From: Ardenticatenaceae bacterium
GTDB taxonomy: Bacteria > Chloroflexota > Anaerolineae > Promineifilales > Promineifilaceae
DNA: 64,000 nt
Direction: 5' to 3'
Assembly (NCBI GenBank): GCA_011525915.1
Contig: WYBM01000073.1
Location: 1 to 64,000 of the forward strand
Under the pieces are notes generated by a model. That model searched no databases. It had not been told where the DNA came from and saw nothing but the letters and a program-made list of their open reading frames with translations. Both the position numbers and the translations under genes were made by a program. Positions 50,196 to 60,408 of this stretch are shown piece after piece (position 1 is the stretch's first letter; each line of letters starts with the position of its first letter).

Positions 50196-51377
50196 TTAAG
50201 CCAGCCGTTGGTTGAGCTGGTGCAGTTGGGCCACAACAGCCGGTAAGGTCTGCACACAATAGGCAATGTCTTCTATGGTGTTTTGCCGGCCTACCGTAAA
50301 GCGTAAACCACCGGTGGACCATTCATCCCCCAGGCCAATGGCTTGCAGAATGGCCGAGGGTTTGGGGTTGCCTGTTTTGCAAGCAGAGCCGCTGCTGGCG
50401 CTGATGCCGGCCATATCCAGATGGATGAGCAGGTCATTGCCGTTCAGGTGGCGCAGGGCAAAGCTGGCGTGATGGGCTAATCGTGTGGTAGGGTGACCGG
50501 TGAGTATGATGTCGTCGGCCGGTATGGCGGCCATGATGCCGACGATCAACTGGTCACGCAGGGCGGTGTCGTGGGCCACGTGCGTGGCCAAGTCCGCCTG
50601 GGCCAGGGCAAAAGCGGTGGCCGCGCCCACGGCAAAGGCCACATTCGCGGTGCCGGAGCGACGGCCGTCTTCCTGCCCACCCCCCGTTAATGTGGACAAC
50701 AACGGCACCCCTTCACGCACATACAAGATGCCTACCCCTTTTGGCCCATAAAACTTATGGGGGGCCATTGCCAATAGATCAATGGGCATTTCGGCCAGAT
50801 TCCAGTTGGTGGTGGCCGCCGCCTGTACCGCATCTGTATGGAACAGTACACCGTGTTCACGGGCGATGCTTCCAATTTCCAGAATGGGCTGCAACGTGCC
50901 AATTTCGTTATTAGCGGCCATGATGGAGATAAGGGCCGTATCAGGGCGAATGGCCGCCCGCACATCATCGGGGGAGACACGGCCGTCACTGTCTACCGGT
51001 AATATCGTCACTGTAAAACCAAAGTGGTCACGCAGTTGGACAGCTGTTTCAATCACGGCTTCATGTTCAATGCAACTGGTGATCAGGTGCTGGCCGCGCC
51101 CCAATTCCCGCGCCGCCCACATAACACCGCGTATGGCCAGGTTATCGCTTTCTGAGCCGCAGCCTGTAAAAATGATCTCCTTGGTTTGAGCATGCAGTAG
51201 ATCGGCAATAGTGCGGCGGGCTTCATCCAGGGCAAAGCTGGCATCACGGCCGTGGGTGTGTGCCGAGGACGGGTTGCCATACTGCTCCGTCCAAAATGGG
51301 ATCATGGCTTCAATAACCTGGGGGGCCACTGGCGTAGAGGCGCCGTGGTCTAGGTAGATGTGTTTTTTGTGGTTCAT
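50196..51377 (-). CDS. Cysteine desulfurase (NifS/IscS class)
   Basis: 393 residues from MNHKKHIYLDHGASTP; an ATG three codons upstream is also possible. The PLP Lys208 is in MAPHKFYGPKG, the PLP-stacking His in SCIEHEAV, and the active Cys333 in ASSGSACKTGNPKPS. It releases sulfur from cysteine as a persulfide for Fe-S clusters or tRNA thiolation. MnmA is encoded 1.4 kb away on the same strand but not in the same operon. Length is normal. Confidence 0.95.
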   Translation of the reverse strand: MNHKKHIYLDHGASTPVAPQVIEAMIPFWTEQYGNPSSAHTHGRDASFALDEARRTIADLLHAQTKEIIFTGCGSESDNLAIRGVMWAARELGRGQHLITSCIEHEAVIETAVQLRDHFGFTVTILPVDSDGRVSPDDVRAAIRPDTALISIMAANNEIGTLQPILEIGSIAREHGVLFHTDAVQAAATTNWNLAEMPIDLLAMAPHKFYGPKGVGILYVREGVPLLSTLTGGGQEDGRRSGTANVAFAVGAATAFALAQADLATHVAHDTALRDQLIVGIMAAIPADDIILTGHPTTRLAHHASFALRHLNGNDLLIHLDMAGISASSGSACKTGNPKPSAILQAIGLGDEWSTGGLRFTVGRQNTIEDIAYCVQTLPAVVAQLHQLNQRLA

Positions 51378-51431
51378 AGTGCGCATTCCGTACAGCGTCT
51401 TTTACGGCGTGCGCCATACAGTTCATGTTAC

Positions 51432-53519
51432 TTAATCTTCGGTCACCGGTAATCTTACTGTAAAGGTGGTGCCGGCACCTTCCTTGCTCTTCACGGTAAT
51501 GGTGCCATTATAATTCTCGACGGCTTCTTTGACCATGTAAAGGCCCAGACCCGTCCCGGCAATGCCCCGTTCGACGGCCGTTTGTGCCCGGAAAAAGCGG
51601 CCAAACAAATGTGGCATCGCCTGTTCCGGAATGCCAATGCCATCATCTTGCACTTTGATATAGACAGAGCCGTTTTCATTCCAGGCGTCAATGCGCACCG
51701 TGCCAGACATGGTAAACTTGATGGCGTTGTCAATCAGGTTTTTAAAGATGAGGTGGAAGGTATCCTGGCTGCCTAAAACCGGGGGCATGGCCGGTTGAAT
51801 TTTTTGGCGAAATGTCAATCCCTTTTCCGTGGCCCGGTCGGCCAGCGGTGGCAAAATCTCGTCAAAAAGCGGATTTAACCGGATGGGTTCGGCGCCACGT
51901 TGAAATTCCCGTGCTTCCATCTTGGCCAGCTCCAACATTTGCCGCACCATCTTTTGCAGCCGGTCACTCTCCCGTTCAATCACCCCCAGAAAGCGGTCGG
52001 CCTTTTCTTTTTGTTGGGCTTTGCCTTCACGCAGCAGGCGAGCGTACATCAAGATGGTGGCCAGCGGCGTACGCAGTTCATGGATAATGCCGTGGAAAAA
52101 ATCATCCCGCAGCCGTTCCACTTCCCGAATCTGGCGCAGATCGCTGAATACAAAAATCATCTCGCTGATGGAGCCATCTTCATCATGAATAGGGGCGCCG
52201 CTGACCAGCACGGGCACCGTTTGCCCGCTGCTCTGGTAGAGACTGGTGGCCATTTGGGGATAATCCTCTTCTTCATCTTGCACCTGCTGCATAAATTCTG
52301 GCAGGCTGCCTGTGGAGAAGCGAATGGCCTTTTGCACCGGCTGGCCAATAAGCTTGTCTGGGCTTTGCAACGTCAACGTAAGCAATGCATCATTAGCATG
52401 GGTGATAAAGCCGTCAGCGTTTACGGTCAGCATGCCCTCTGACATGCTGGCAAAAATCGTTTCAATGCGCCGTTTTTCCGCCAATACCTCAGAGTGCAGG
52501 CTGGCGTTTTCAATGGCTGCGGCCAGCGGCCCGCCAATGGCTTGCAGCAGGCGCAGATCATTCTCCATGAATTCACCGCCTTGTTTGTTGATGGCCTGTA
52601 ATATGCCAATGACCCGGTCTTCTACCTGGAGCGGAATACAAATCATGGAATCCGTATGGAAACCTGACTGCCGGTCAAAGCGGGCAAAAAAGCGGTTGTC
52701 AGCATAGACGTCATTAATGATGACAGGCTGGCGATTTTCGGCCACCCAACCGGCAATACCCTGCCCTTTTTTCAGGCGCAATGAAGGCATATCCTTAAAC
52801 AGGTCGCCCAGCAGCATATCTACAAAAACGATGTCGCCGGTAGGCGAGTCGATCAGGCCCACAGAGACAGAGCCTACGTTTAAGGTGCGCCGGACAGAAC
52901 CCATGAGCTGCTTGTAGATGTTTTGCAGGCTTAGGGTGGATGTCAGGGCAAAACTGATATCAGAAACGACGGCAAATTCAATGTCCTGGCGATGGACGGT
53001 GTGGCGCAGATAAGCGCGGTCTAGGGTGATGGTAATATAGGTGCCCAGACTTTCAATGTTGTCCAGGTTCAAGGGGCAGTCAGGCGTGGGGTCTATGAGG
53101 CAGAGGATCCCCGGTGGCGTAAGCGGCTGGTATTCGCCTGTGCCGGGTAGTGGTAAGGCCAGAATGTGGTTACGTGGCAACTGCCACAAGGCACTGTGAA
53201 TGAGTTCGGCCGGCGAACGACCAAATTTTTCGGCCAGAACAGGTTGCCTCTCTTCTATAAGGGGGTAAAAGCTGGCCTTCTGGTTGTCCCACCGGGTTTG
53301 TTCAATGCGCCCGTCCGGTTCGCAGGTCCAGACATCGAAGTACTTTTTGAAGGGATCACTGACACCAACCACGGCCGTGACCTGGCAAAAAGCAGCCACT
53401 TCACTGGCCACCACTGCACAAACCCCGTGGGCGTCAAAAATGCCAGCAAGTTCAATGGCCAGTTTTTGCCAAAGAAGGTGAATATGCTTCGTATCAACCA
53501 AGGTGGGTTCATTCATCAT
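51432..53519 (-). CDS. Sensor histidine kinase GAF-GAF-PAS-HisKA-HATPase
   Basis: About 695 residues from the first of two adjacent ATGs at 53519; no clear RBS. No membrane helices. A diverged GAF (about 10-170) is followed by a GAF (about 185-345; VGLIDSPTGDIVFVDML...MICIPLQVEDRVIGILQAINK) and a PAS (about 355-460; SMSEGMLTVNADGFITHANDALL). HisKA has GIIHELRTPLATILMYARLL, and the HATPase has NLIDNAIKFT, DDGIGIPEQAMPHLFGRF and GTGLGLYMVKEAV. Complete and probably active. The partner regulator is not adjacent. It is divergent from eno. Confidence 0.92.
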   Translation of the reverse strand: MMNEPTLVDTKHIHLLWQKLAIELAGIFDAHGVCAVVASEVAAFCQVTAVVGVSDPFKKYFDVWTCEPDGRIEQTRWDNQKASFYPLIEERQPVLAEKFGRSPAELIHSALWQLPRNHILALPLPGTGEYQPLTPPGILCLIDPTPDCPLNLDNIESLGTYITITLDRAYLRHTVHRQDIEFAVVSDISFALTSTLSLQNIYKQLMGSVRRTLNVGSVSVGLIDSPTGDIVFVDMLLGDLFKDMPSLRLKKGQGIAGWVAENRQPVIINDVYADNRFFARFDRQSGFHTDSMICIPLQVEDRVIGILQAINKQGGEFMENDLRLLQAIGGPLAAAIENASLHSEVLAEKRRIETIFASMSEGMLTVNADGFITHANDALLTLTLQSPDKLIGQPVQKAIRFSTGSLPEFMQQVQDEEEDYPQMATSLYQSSGQTVPVLVSGAPIHDEDGSISEMIFVFSDLRQIREVERLRDDFFHGIIHELRTPLATILMYARLLREGKAQQKEKADRFLGVIERESDRLQKMVRQMLELAKMEAREFQRGAEPIRLNPLFDEILPPLADRATEKGLTFRQKIQPAMPPVLGSQDTFHLIFKNLIDNAIKFTMSGTVRIDAWNENGSVYIKVQDDGIGIPEQAMPHLFGRFFRAQTAVERGIAGTGLGLYMVKEAVENYNGTITVKSKEGAGTTFTVRLPVTED

Positions 53520-55134
<1,615 letters not shown>

Positions 55135-55199
55135 CACGAATCTAATCCAACCGGGCTAAACTTCTGGCTCATTCTAACGGCCCAAAAAGGAAAAACCCT

Positions 55200-55808
55200 A
55201 TGTACAGATTTGACGAAGACGAACCTCTGGAAGAAACTGAAGAGAAGAACGAACGAAATGATAAACCTGCCAATCCTTTTGAGCGGCTTTTGCAAACGCG
55301 AACGATCACCATCTTTGGCGAGATCAACATGAAAAAGGCCCAAGAAGTGACGCAGCAGCTGCTTCTGCTGGCGGCCGAATCAGATGAGCCGATCAAAATT
55401 TTTATCAACTCCCCCGGTGGGCACGTGGAATCCGGGGATACCATTTTTGACATGATCCGTTTTGTAAAACCCAGTGTGAAGGTCATTGGCACGGGATGGG
55501 TAGCCAGCGCGGGGGCCCTCATTTTTGCGGCTGCGGATAAAGAAGAGCGTTACAGCCTGCCCAACACGCGCTTTCTGCTGCATCAACCGGCCGGCGGTGC
55601 CATGGGTCAGGCGTCTGACATTGCCATTGAAGCCACAGAAATTATTAAGATGCGCCGCCGTCTGAACCAGATTTTTGCAGACCAGACAGGGCAGCCGTTG
55701 GAAAAAGTGGAGAAGGACACAGACCGCAATTTCTGGATGTCAGCCAAGGAAGCTCAGGAGTATGGTCTGGTAGGTAAAATTGTGCGCTCAGTGAGTGAAA
55801 TCGAATAA
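55200..55808 (+). CDS. clpP: ATP-dependent Clp protease proteolytic subunit (ClpP)
   Basis: 202 residues. The catalytic triad is Ser103 ([11 protein letters not shown]), His128 ([10 protein letters not shown]) and Asp173 (EKDTDRNFW). The oxyanion strand [12 protein letters not shown] is present. The N-terminus (about 1-28) is an unusual acidic extension ([14 protein letters not shown]) in place of the usual pro-peptide or axial loop, and the Ser motif has ASAGA rather than ASMGA. This may be a second, specialised ClpP; whether another copy exists is unknown. Confidence 0.92.
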   Translation: MYRFDEDEPLEETEEKNERNDKPANPFERLLQTRTITIFGEINMKKAQEVTQQLLLLAAESDEPIKIFINSPGGHVESGDTIFDMIRFVKPSVKVIGTGWVASAGALIFAAADKEERYSLPNTRFLLHQPAGGAMGQASDIAIEATEIIKMRRRLNQIFADQTGQPLEKVEKDTDRNFWMSAKEAQEYGLVGKIVRSVSEIE

Positions 55809-55817
55809 TTGGTTGGT

Positions 55818-55931
55818 CTATTTGCTTTTCATCCGGGCGACAGCGTTTACCATCATCACAAATGCCGTAATCATACCCAACATGAAAGCGATGACCACCA
55901 CGGTGGCCAGAGCAGTCAGGGAAATGAACAT
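55818..55931 (-). CDS. 37-residue single-span membrane protein
   Basis: The short frame reads MFISLTALATVVVIAFMLGM followed by ITAFVMMVNAVARMKSK and a TAG stop. AGAGGT lies 6 nt before the ATG. It is one long hydrophobic helix with a positively charged C-terminus. It is encoded after the VWA gene on the same strand, behind the hairpin at 55952. Family unknown. Confidence 0.6.
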   Translation of the reverse strand: MFISLTALATVVVIAFMLGMITAFVMMVNAVARMKSK

Positions 55932-55951
55932 ACGCTTACCTCTTTATAAGG

Positions 55952-55982
55952 GCCGGTCATCTTCCGGATGACCGGCACCTTT
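55952..55982 (+). terminator. Intrinsic terminator
   Basis: GCCGGTCATC (55952-55961) pairs with GATGACCGGC (55967-55976) around TTCCG, followed on the plus strand by ACCTTTTT. It is positioned to end the eno-clpP transcript. On the minus strand it separates the VWA gene from the 37-residue gene without a U run. Confidence 0.75.
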
Positions 55983-56786
55983 TTAAGGAAATAGTCCTAC
56001 CGGTACTGCCCCCATCTGGCTGACCTGAACGGTAGACATAGAAGCCATATGGAAGATACGTCGTAGGCCGGCCGGGTCCAGACCGGCGTCAAGACCCATG
56101 GGGAAACCAATGTCATCAGCAAGCTGCTGTGCAGGGGAACGGCCGTGACCCATGCCCGCAAACCCCAGCGGCTTTTTTAAGCCAAAACCCACCAGGGCCA
56201 ACGTGTACATCTCTTGCCGCAGCAGGTCAGCGGCCGCCCGCTGAATATCTGCCGCCCGCTGCCGGGAAGCGTTATCTTCACCATCTGTGTAAACGATGAC
56301 CACACCGCGCACCATAACACCACTGGCGCGCAGTTGCTGGGCGTACAGCACCATGTTTGTCAGCCCGGCCGCGATGGCATCATAGAGAGCGGTGCTGAAG
56401 TCCGGATTGTATGTCTTTTTTGTCAGGGGAGGGGCGTCTGCCAGAGGCACATAACCGTGCAGTGTCTTTACCTTGTCATTAAACAGGATGGTGCTGACCA
56501 GGATGTCATCGGCGGCCGGTGAAGCGGCCATGGCTGCTAAATACTCATTGTTGTAAGCGCCCATGAGGTCAGCTGCGTGGGGGGCCATGGAGCCGCTCAT
56601 GTCTATGATGTTCATGGCCAGGGTGACGTCATTGGTGGCCAGTTGGTCCAGCGGGGTGTGTACGGCCGTGATTACAGCTGGGCCGTTTAAATTGGCAATG
56701 ACCAGGTCCAGCGTGTCAGCGGTCAGCCCATCATCCTGGGCCGCTTGAAATAAATCATCGAGGTTGCCGAGTCCTTTGTTAGTCAT
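55983..56786 (-). CDS. Cytoplasmic von Willebrand factor type A protein
   Basis: 267 residues without a signal peptide. The VWA domain (about 52-235) has a complete MIDAS: NIIDMSGSMAPHAADL, later TALYDAI and VIVYTDGEDNA. An N-terminal helix (LDDLFQAAQDDGLTADTLDLVIANL) precedes it. The partner is unknown. It lies 120 bp downstream of the nicotinamidase-like gene on the same strand, below the paired operators, so the two may form one unit. Confidence 0.85.
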   Translation of the reverse strand: MTNKGLGNLDDLFQAAQDDGLTADTLDLVIANLNGPAVITAVHTPLDQLATNDVTLAMNIIDMSGSMAPHAADLMGAYNNEYLAAMAASPAADDILVSTILFNDKVKTLHGYVPLADAPPLTKKTYNPDFSTALYDAIAAGLTNMVLYAQQLRASGVMVRGVVIVYTDGEDNASRQRAADIQRAAADLLRQEMYTLALVGFGLKKPLGFAGMGHGRSPAQQLADDIGFPMGLDAGLDPAGLRRIFHMASMSTVQVSQMGAVPVGLFP

Positions 56787-56855
56787 GGTGTTGTCTCCTT
56801 AGATTTGTGATCCGTGAATTGTCATGTGTACGCTGTACTGCCAGCTTTGGTTGAC

Positions 56856-56907
56856 GGGTTACGGCCCATGGGTTACGGCCCACGGGTTACGGCCCACGGA
56901 TTACGGT
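56856..56907. repeat. Tandem 14-bp repeat
   Basis: GGGTTACGGCCCA(T/C) is repeated three times (from 56856, 56870 and 56884), with a decayed fourth copy GGATTACGGTTAAA. It sits between the hydrolase stop codon and the VWA start, so it is in the mRNA leader of the VWA gene. Confidence 0.85.
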
Positions 56908-57839
56908 TAAAATGGTAACGGATCTGTGCTGTTGATGAAGTTCACCCCTTGTTTCTTAAAATCGGCAAAGCGGGCCAGGGCAATAGCATGAAAGTCTACG
57001 TCTGGGTGTACCACCGGTGAGGTGCAATCACGCAGGAAATAGATTTTCCGTAAGGCGTCAGGCCGGTTGGTAAAATCTTCCACCAGGTCTTCCACCGTTT
57101 CCAAAACACAGTGGCTTTCGGCTTCGCCGGCAATGACGATGGCGTCAGCTTCGGCTAATGTATCCAGAAACTGCTTGTTCTTGCCCCCCATAGGGTGGTT
57201 AGGCACAGGTATTTCCGGCTGGACGATGGAGTAATGCTCGGTGAGAGGCACGGTGCCTTTGGTGAGCCAGGTGGGCTGTGTTTTGCGGGCCAGGCTGTGC
57301 CATAAAATAGCCGCAAACAGTTCCGGGTCCAGGGCATTACCCATACTGCCAATCATAACGTGGTAAGGCCAGATGGTGAGTGTCTTTTTCGCCTGTGCTT
57401 CCAACTGTTTAACGTAGTTGGTAGACTGCACCGGGGCTACCAACGGCCGCCACTTGCCAGATTTAATGTCTTCGTAGCTGATCATGGTAAAGGGGGCAGG
57501 ATGGGCGCCATTGTCATCGGCCCACCAGGCGGGGTGAAAAATCTGATGTGGCAGGTGTGAATCGAGCGAGCAAGTAATATTGGTGATGCGGGCGGCATGG
57601 GTATAAATGAACTCGATGGTTCGTTGAATGTCGGCGGCTGCGCCGGGCACAAAAAGGCTGCCACTTTGATGACAAAAATCTACCTGCATATCAATGATCA
57701 CCAGGTGTACATTTTGTTTGTCATCACTGGCAGGTGGCAGGTTTGTTTGGGTTGCTGCTGCGGCGATGGCGGCATAATCTGGGTAATACAGAGTGCCAAT
57801 GCGGTTGGGGTTATAAAAACCGGGGAATTTGTTCATCAT
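56907..57839 (-). CDS. Nicotinamidase-like cysteine hydrolase (isochorismatase superfamily)
   Basis: 310 residues with AGGAG before the ATG. The fold motifs are HLVIIDMQVDFCHQSGSLFVPGA (catalytic Asp), SHLPHQIFHPAWW (metal-binding Asp-x-His pattern), LTIWPYHVMIG and the nucleophile in IAGEAESHCVLETVEDL. The protein is about 100 residues longer than typical nicotinamidases, with extra N-terminal and internal segments. Nicotinamide deamidation is possible; other amide substrates are equally so. It is first after the paired AGTGT-N7-ACACT operators. Confidence 0.85.
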   Translation of the reverse strand: MMNKFPGFYNPNRIGTLYYPDYAAIAAAATQTNLPPASDDKQNVHLVIIDMQVDFCHQSGSLFVPGAAADIQRTIEFIYTHAARITNITCSLDSHLPHQIFHPAWWADDNGAHPAPFTMISYEDIKSGKWRPLVAPVQSTNYVKQLEAQAKKTLTIWPYHVMIGSMGNALDPELFAAILWHSLARKTQPTWLTKGTVPLTEHYSIVQPEIPVPNHPMGGKNKQFLDTLAEADAIVIAGEAESHCVLETVEDLVEDFTNRPDALRKIYFLRDCTSPVVHPDVDFHAIALARFADFKKQGVNFINSTDPLPF

Positions 57840-57892
57840 TGTCTCCTACAGGTAAGCTGATACTGAACATGGTCATGTTCACAATGGCTATT

Positions 57893-57947
57893 AGTGTCAT
57901 AGATACACTAAATCAATTCACGGACAGTATAGTGTATTTGTGACACT
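57893..57947. promoter_or_regulatory. Two AGTGT-N7-ACACT operators, 38 bp apart
   Basis: Site 1 is AGTGT-CATAGAT-ACACT (57893-57909) and site 2 is AGTGT-ATTTGTG-ACACT (57931-57947). Each is a 17-bp palindrome, and together they form a larger inverted repeat (16 of 18 positions). They lie upstream of the nicotinamidase-like gene. The form recalls NrtR-type sites of NAD metabolism, but that is a suggestion from context only. Confidence 0.65.
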
Positions 57948-58078
57948 TTGTCAACCCCTCGTTAACGTTAGTCTTGAAACAGTTTTGCGAGGTGTCATTG
58001 CGGCACAAGGTGAACAGGGAGGTTTACCTTGTGCTTGCCTGGTTAAGCAGTGGTGAACTGTCCATAAGGAGTGTGACT

Positions 58079-58256
58079 ATGCTTATGATGAAGGACTGGC
58101 CCAGTGGATTCGTGACATTTTGGAGCTTGACTATCCGCATCTGGTAGAGAAGAAGATGTTTGGTAGCATGGCCTTTGTAGCGTGGTGTGGTGGATGCCTT
58201 GTCGCTGCCGCCCAAATAACGATAACAAACGGGGTAAACGGGAAATTCTCACTCTG
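58079..58256 (+). pseudogene. TfoX N-terminal domain remnant, frameshifted and truncated
   Basis: The frame from 58081 reads AYDEGLAQWIRDILELDYPH then LVEKKMFGSMAF, the start of a TfoX_N domain. The expected ATG (58079-58081, with AAGGAG upstream) is out of frame by one base, as if a G were lost from ATGGCTTATG. Homology stops near 58170, before the conserved core is complete, and the frame ends at TGA 58254-58256. It lies in the 409-bp gap between the hydrolase and GNAT genes. Confidence 0.75.
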
Positions 58257-58791
58257 AAGCCGGCCATTCGGCGGCAAGGATGCCAAACAGTAGCGTATCC
58301 CAATATTGCCCCTTAAAAAATTCATTTTCGCGCAGATGGCCTTCTTGTTGCATGCCCAATTTGCTGAGGACACGCACAGAGCCGTCATTTACCGCCAGCG
58401 TAGAAGCCCAGATGCGGTGCACGTGAAGCCCGGTAAAGCCAAAATCAATGATGGCTTTGGCCGCTTCGGTGGCGTAGCCATGTCCCCAATGGGCGGGGTC
58501 CAATTCGTAGCCGATATCGGCATTAAGGGCGCCATGTTCCGGCAGCCGTATGCCACAATTGCCAATGAGCTGGCCGGTGGCCTTGAGCGTCACAGCCAGT
58601 TGAAATTTAAGGCGCGGCTGGGCTTGCTGTTGGGCCAGGAACATCTGCACAAAGTTTTGTACATCCACGGCCGTGCGTTCCACCCAAGGATAGTAACGCA
58701 AATAAAGCGGCTTAGATTGGTAAGCAAAGACGGCCGTCCAATCTTCAGCCACAAACTCACGTAAAACCAATCGTGCTGTTACGATCTTCAT
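58249..58791 (-). CDS. GNAT family N-acetyltransferase (RimJ/RimL type)
   Basis: 180 residues starting MKIVTARLVLREFVAEDW. Motifs: LRYYPWVERT, IGNCGIRL, ADIGYELDPAHWGHGYATEAAKAIIDFGF (acetyl-CoA loop region, HGYATEA) and NDGSVRVLSKLGMQQEGHLREN. Such enzymes acetylate protein N-termini or small amines. It is transcribed toward the TfoX remnant and overlaps its decayed end. Confidence 0.92.
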   Translation of the reverse strand: MKIVTARLVLREFVAEDWTAVFAYQSKPLYLRYYPWVERTAVDVQNFVQMFLAQQQAQPRLKFQLAVTLKATGQLIGNCGIRLPEHGALNADIGYELDPAHWGHGYATEAAKAIIDFGFTGLHVHRIWASTLAVNDGSVRVLSKLGMQQEGHLRENEFFKGQYWDTLLFGILAAEWPASE

Positions 58792-58909
58792 AATCAGGTG
58801 AAGAGGGGAACTTATGAAAGAGGGACGCTGGTGGATGGCAGACAACCCAAAACAGTCACGGCCGTTAACCGGATGTTGTCATCGAGGCATTAAGGCAGGG
58901 CAGAACAGA

Positions 58910-59068
58910 TCAACGATCCCGTTTCCCTTGTTTGGGTTTCGAGCTTTGCTTTTTGGCGTGTTTTTTGGCCTTCATTTTTTCCCGGTGATGCTCACGCCGT
59001 TCCTCTTTTTTTTCCTGGCGGCGGGCATGTTTGATCCGCCGCTTTTCTTTTTTTTGTATCTCAGCCAT
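58910..59068 (-). CDS. Small, highly basic Lys/Arg/His-rich protein
   Basis: 52 residues starting MAEIQKKEKRRIKHARRQ, with GGAG before the ATG. More than half of the residues are Lys, Arg or His, mixed with Glu and Gln, suggesting a long charged helix or a disordered nucleic-acid-binding peptide. It is the first of two genes reading toward the GNAT gene. Family not recognised; the low complexity makes homology hard to judge. Confidence 0.6.
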   Translation of the reverse strand: MAEIQKKEKRRIKHARRQEKKEERREHHREKMKAKKHAKKQSSKPKQGKRDR

Positions 59069-59167
59069 GCTTTTTCTCCATAAGATACTGCCGGATACGC
59101 ATAGCCACATTAAAGCAGAGTCAACATAAGATTGCAAGTGACAAATAGAGTGCTTTACCTCTGACGC

Positions 59168-59290
59168 TTAGCATCAGTTTTCACTAATCAGCATACAGTT
59201 ATCAGTAAGGCCTAACGCCAGTAAAGGTCCACTGAACACTGGCTACTGATGGCTGAACACTGGTTACTGACTTCTGATGACTGGTCCTAG
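59168..59290. repeat. Dispersed intergenic repeat, family A, copy A3
   Basis: It begins TAGCATCAGTTTTCACTAAT. The core ACAGTTATCAGTAAGGCCTA leads to AAAGGTCCACTGAACACTGG, and it closes with GACTTCTGATGACTGGT followed by CCTAG. It carries an internal extra unit (GGCTACTGATGGCTGAACAC). It occupies part of the 426-bp gap 59069-59494; the remainder shows nothing recognisable. Confidence 0.85.
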
Positions 59291-59494
59291 CATGTTATCT
59301 TTGGCCGCTGGCTCATTAGCTGTGAATGAAACAACACCCTCATTGTCTGAACACACAAATTCACCTGTCTGTAAAAGGCGCTCTGGAGTATACTTGTGTG
59401 CAGACTTGGCTAAAATAGAGGGAAATGCCCCTTTGCATCTTCAGAATTGATGCCGGCCGTAACCGTAAATTGACACAATAACCATGGTAACTAT

Positions 59495-60367
59495 ATGAAG
59501 CTCTATGCTATCAGTGATCTGCACCTTACCAAGCCTGATAACCGGCAGGCGTTGGCCACCATGCCCCCACATCCGGACGATTGGCTGATCTTGGCTGGTG
59601 ATGTAGGCGAAACCGAGGCTCATCTGCACTTTGCCCTGGCCATTTTGAGCGGCCGTTTTGCCCAGGTGTTATGGGTGCCGGGAAACCATGACTTGTGGAC
59701 GCTGCCTTCAGACCGTCAGGGCATGCGCGGCGAAGCAAAATACCGGCGCCTGGTCTCCATTTGCCGTGACTATGGCGTTTTAACACCCGAAGATCCCTAC
59801 GTTTTATGGCCGGGGGCAGGGCCAACTTGTCTGCTAGCGCCGCTCTTTACGCTTTATGATTATAGTTTCCGGCCAGACCATGTTTCTGCGGCCAACGCCC
59901 TGGAATGGGCAGCCATATCGGGTGTTATTTGCACAGACGAAGCCCTGCTGCACCCTGATCCCTATCCTTCGCGTTCTGCCTGGTGTGCCGCCCGCTGTGC
60001 CTACACAGAAAAGCGCCTGGAAGAGGCCAGCACACGAGCGCCCCTGGTCCTCATCAACCACTTCCCCTTGCGGCAAGACCTGGTGCGGCTGGCACGCATT
60101 CCTCGTTTCTCACTGTGGTGTGGTACGCGGCAGACTGAAGAGTGGCATACCAGGTTTCCGGTGTTGGCCGTCGTTTATGGCCATTTGCATATACGGGCGA
60201 CGGATTATCGGGATGGGGTGCGCTTTGAAGAAGTATCGTTGGGGTACCCGGCACAGTGGGACCCTAAGCGAGGGGTGCAAGGTTACCTGCGGGAGATTTT
60301 GCCACGGGCGGACACGGCCGTTGATGATAACGTGTATAGAGCCAGGATGACACAGCCCCATAAATGA
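59495..60367 (+). CDS. Calcineurin-like metallophosphoesterase
   Basis: 290 residues. Metal-binding blocks in order: AISDLHLT (Asp, His), LAGDVGETEAH (Asp), WVPGNHDLWT (Asn, His), LVLINHFPLR (His) and VYGHLHIRATDYRDG (His-x-His). No signal peptide. The substrate is unknown; related proteins are cytoplasmic phosphodiesterases. No RBS close to consensus. Convergent with the propeller lipoprotein gene. Confidence 0.9.
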   Translation: MKLYAISDLHLTKPDNRQALATMPPHPDDWLILAGDVGETEAHLHFALAILSGRFAQVLWVPGNHDLWTLPSDRQGMRGEAKYRRLVSICRDYGVLTPEDPYVLWPGAGPTCLLAPLFTLYDYSFRPDHVSAANALEWAAISGVICTDEALLHPDPYPSRSAWCAARCAYTEKRLEEASTRAPLVLINHFPLRQDLVRLARIPRFSLWCGTRQTEEWHTRFPVLAVVYGHLHIRATDYRDGVRFEEVSLGYPAQWDPKRGVQGYLREILPRADTAVDDNVYRARMTQPHK

Positions 60368-60408
60368 TGAATTGCCCCAGTCAAATGGTCCCTCTGGCCT
60401 GTAAGGAT

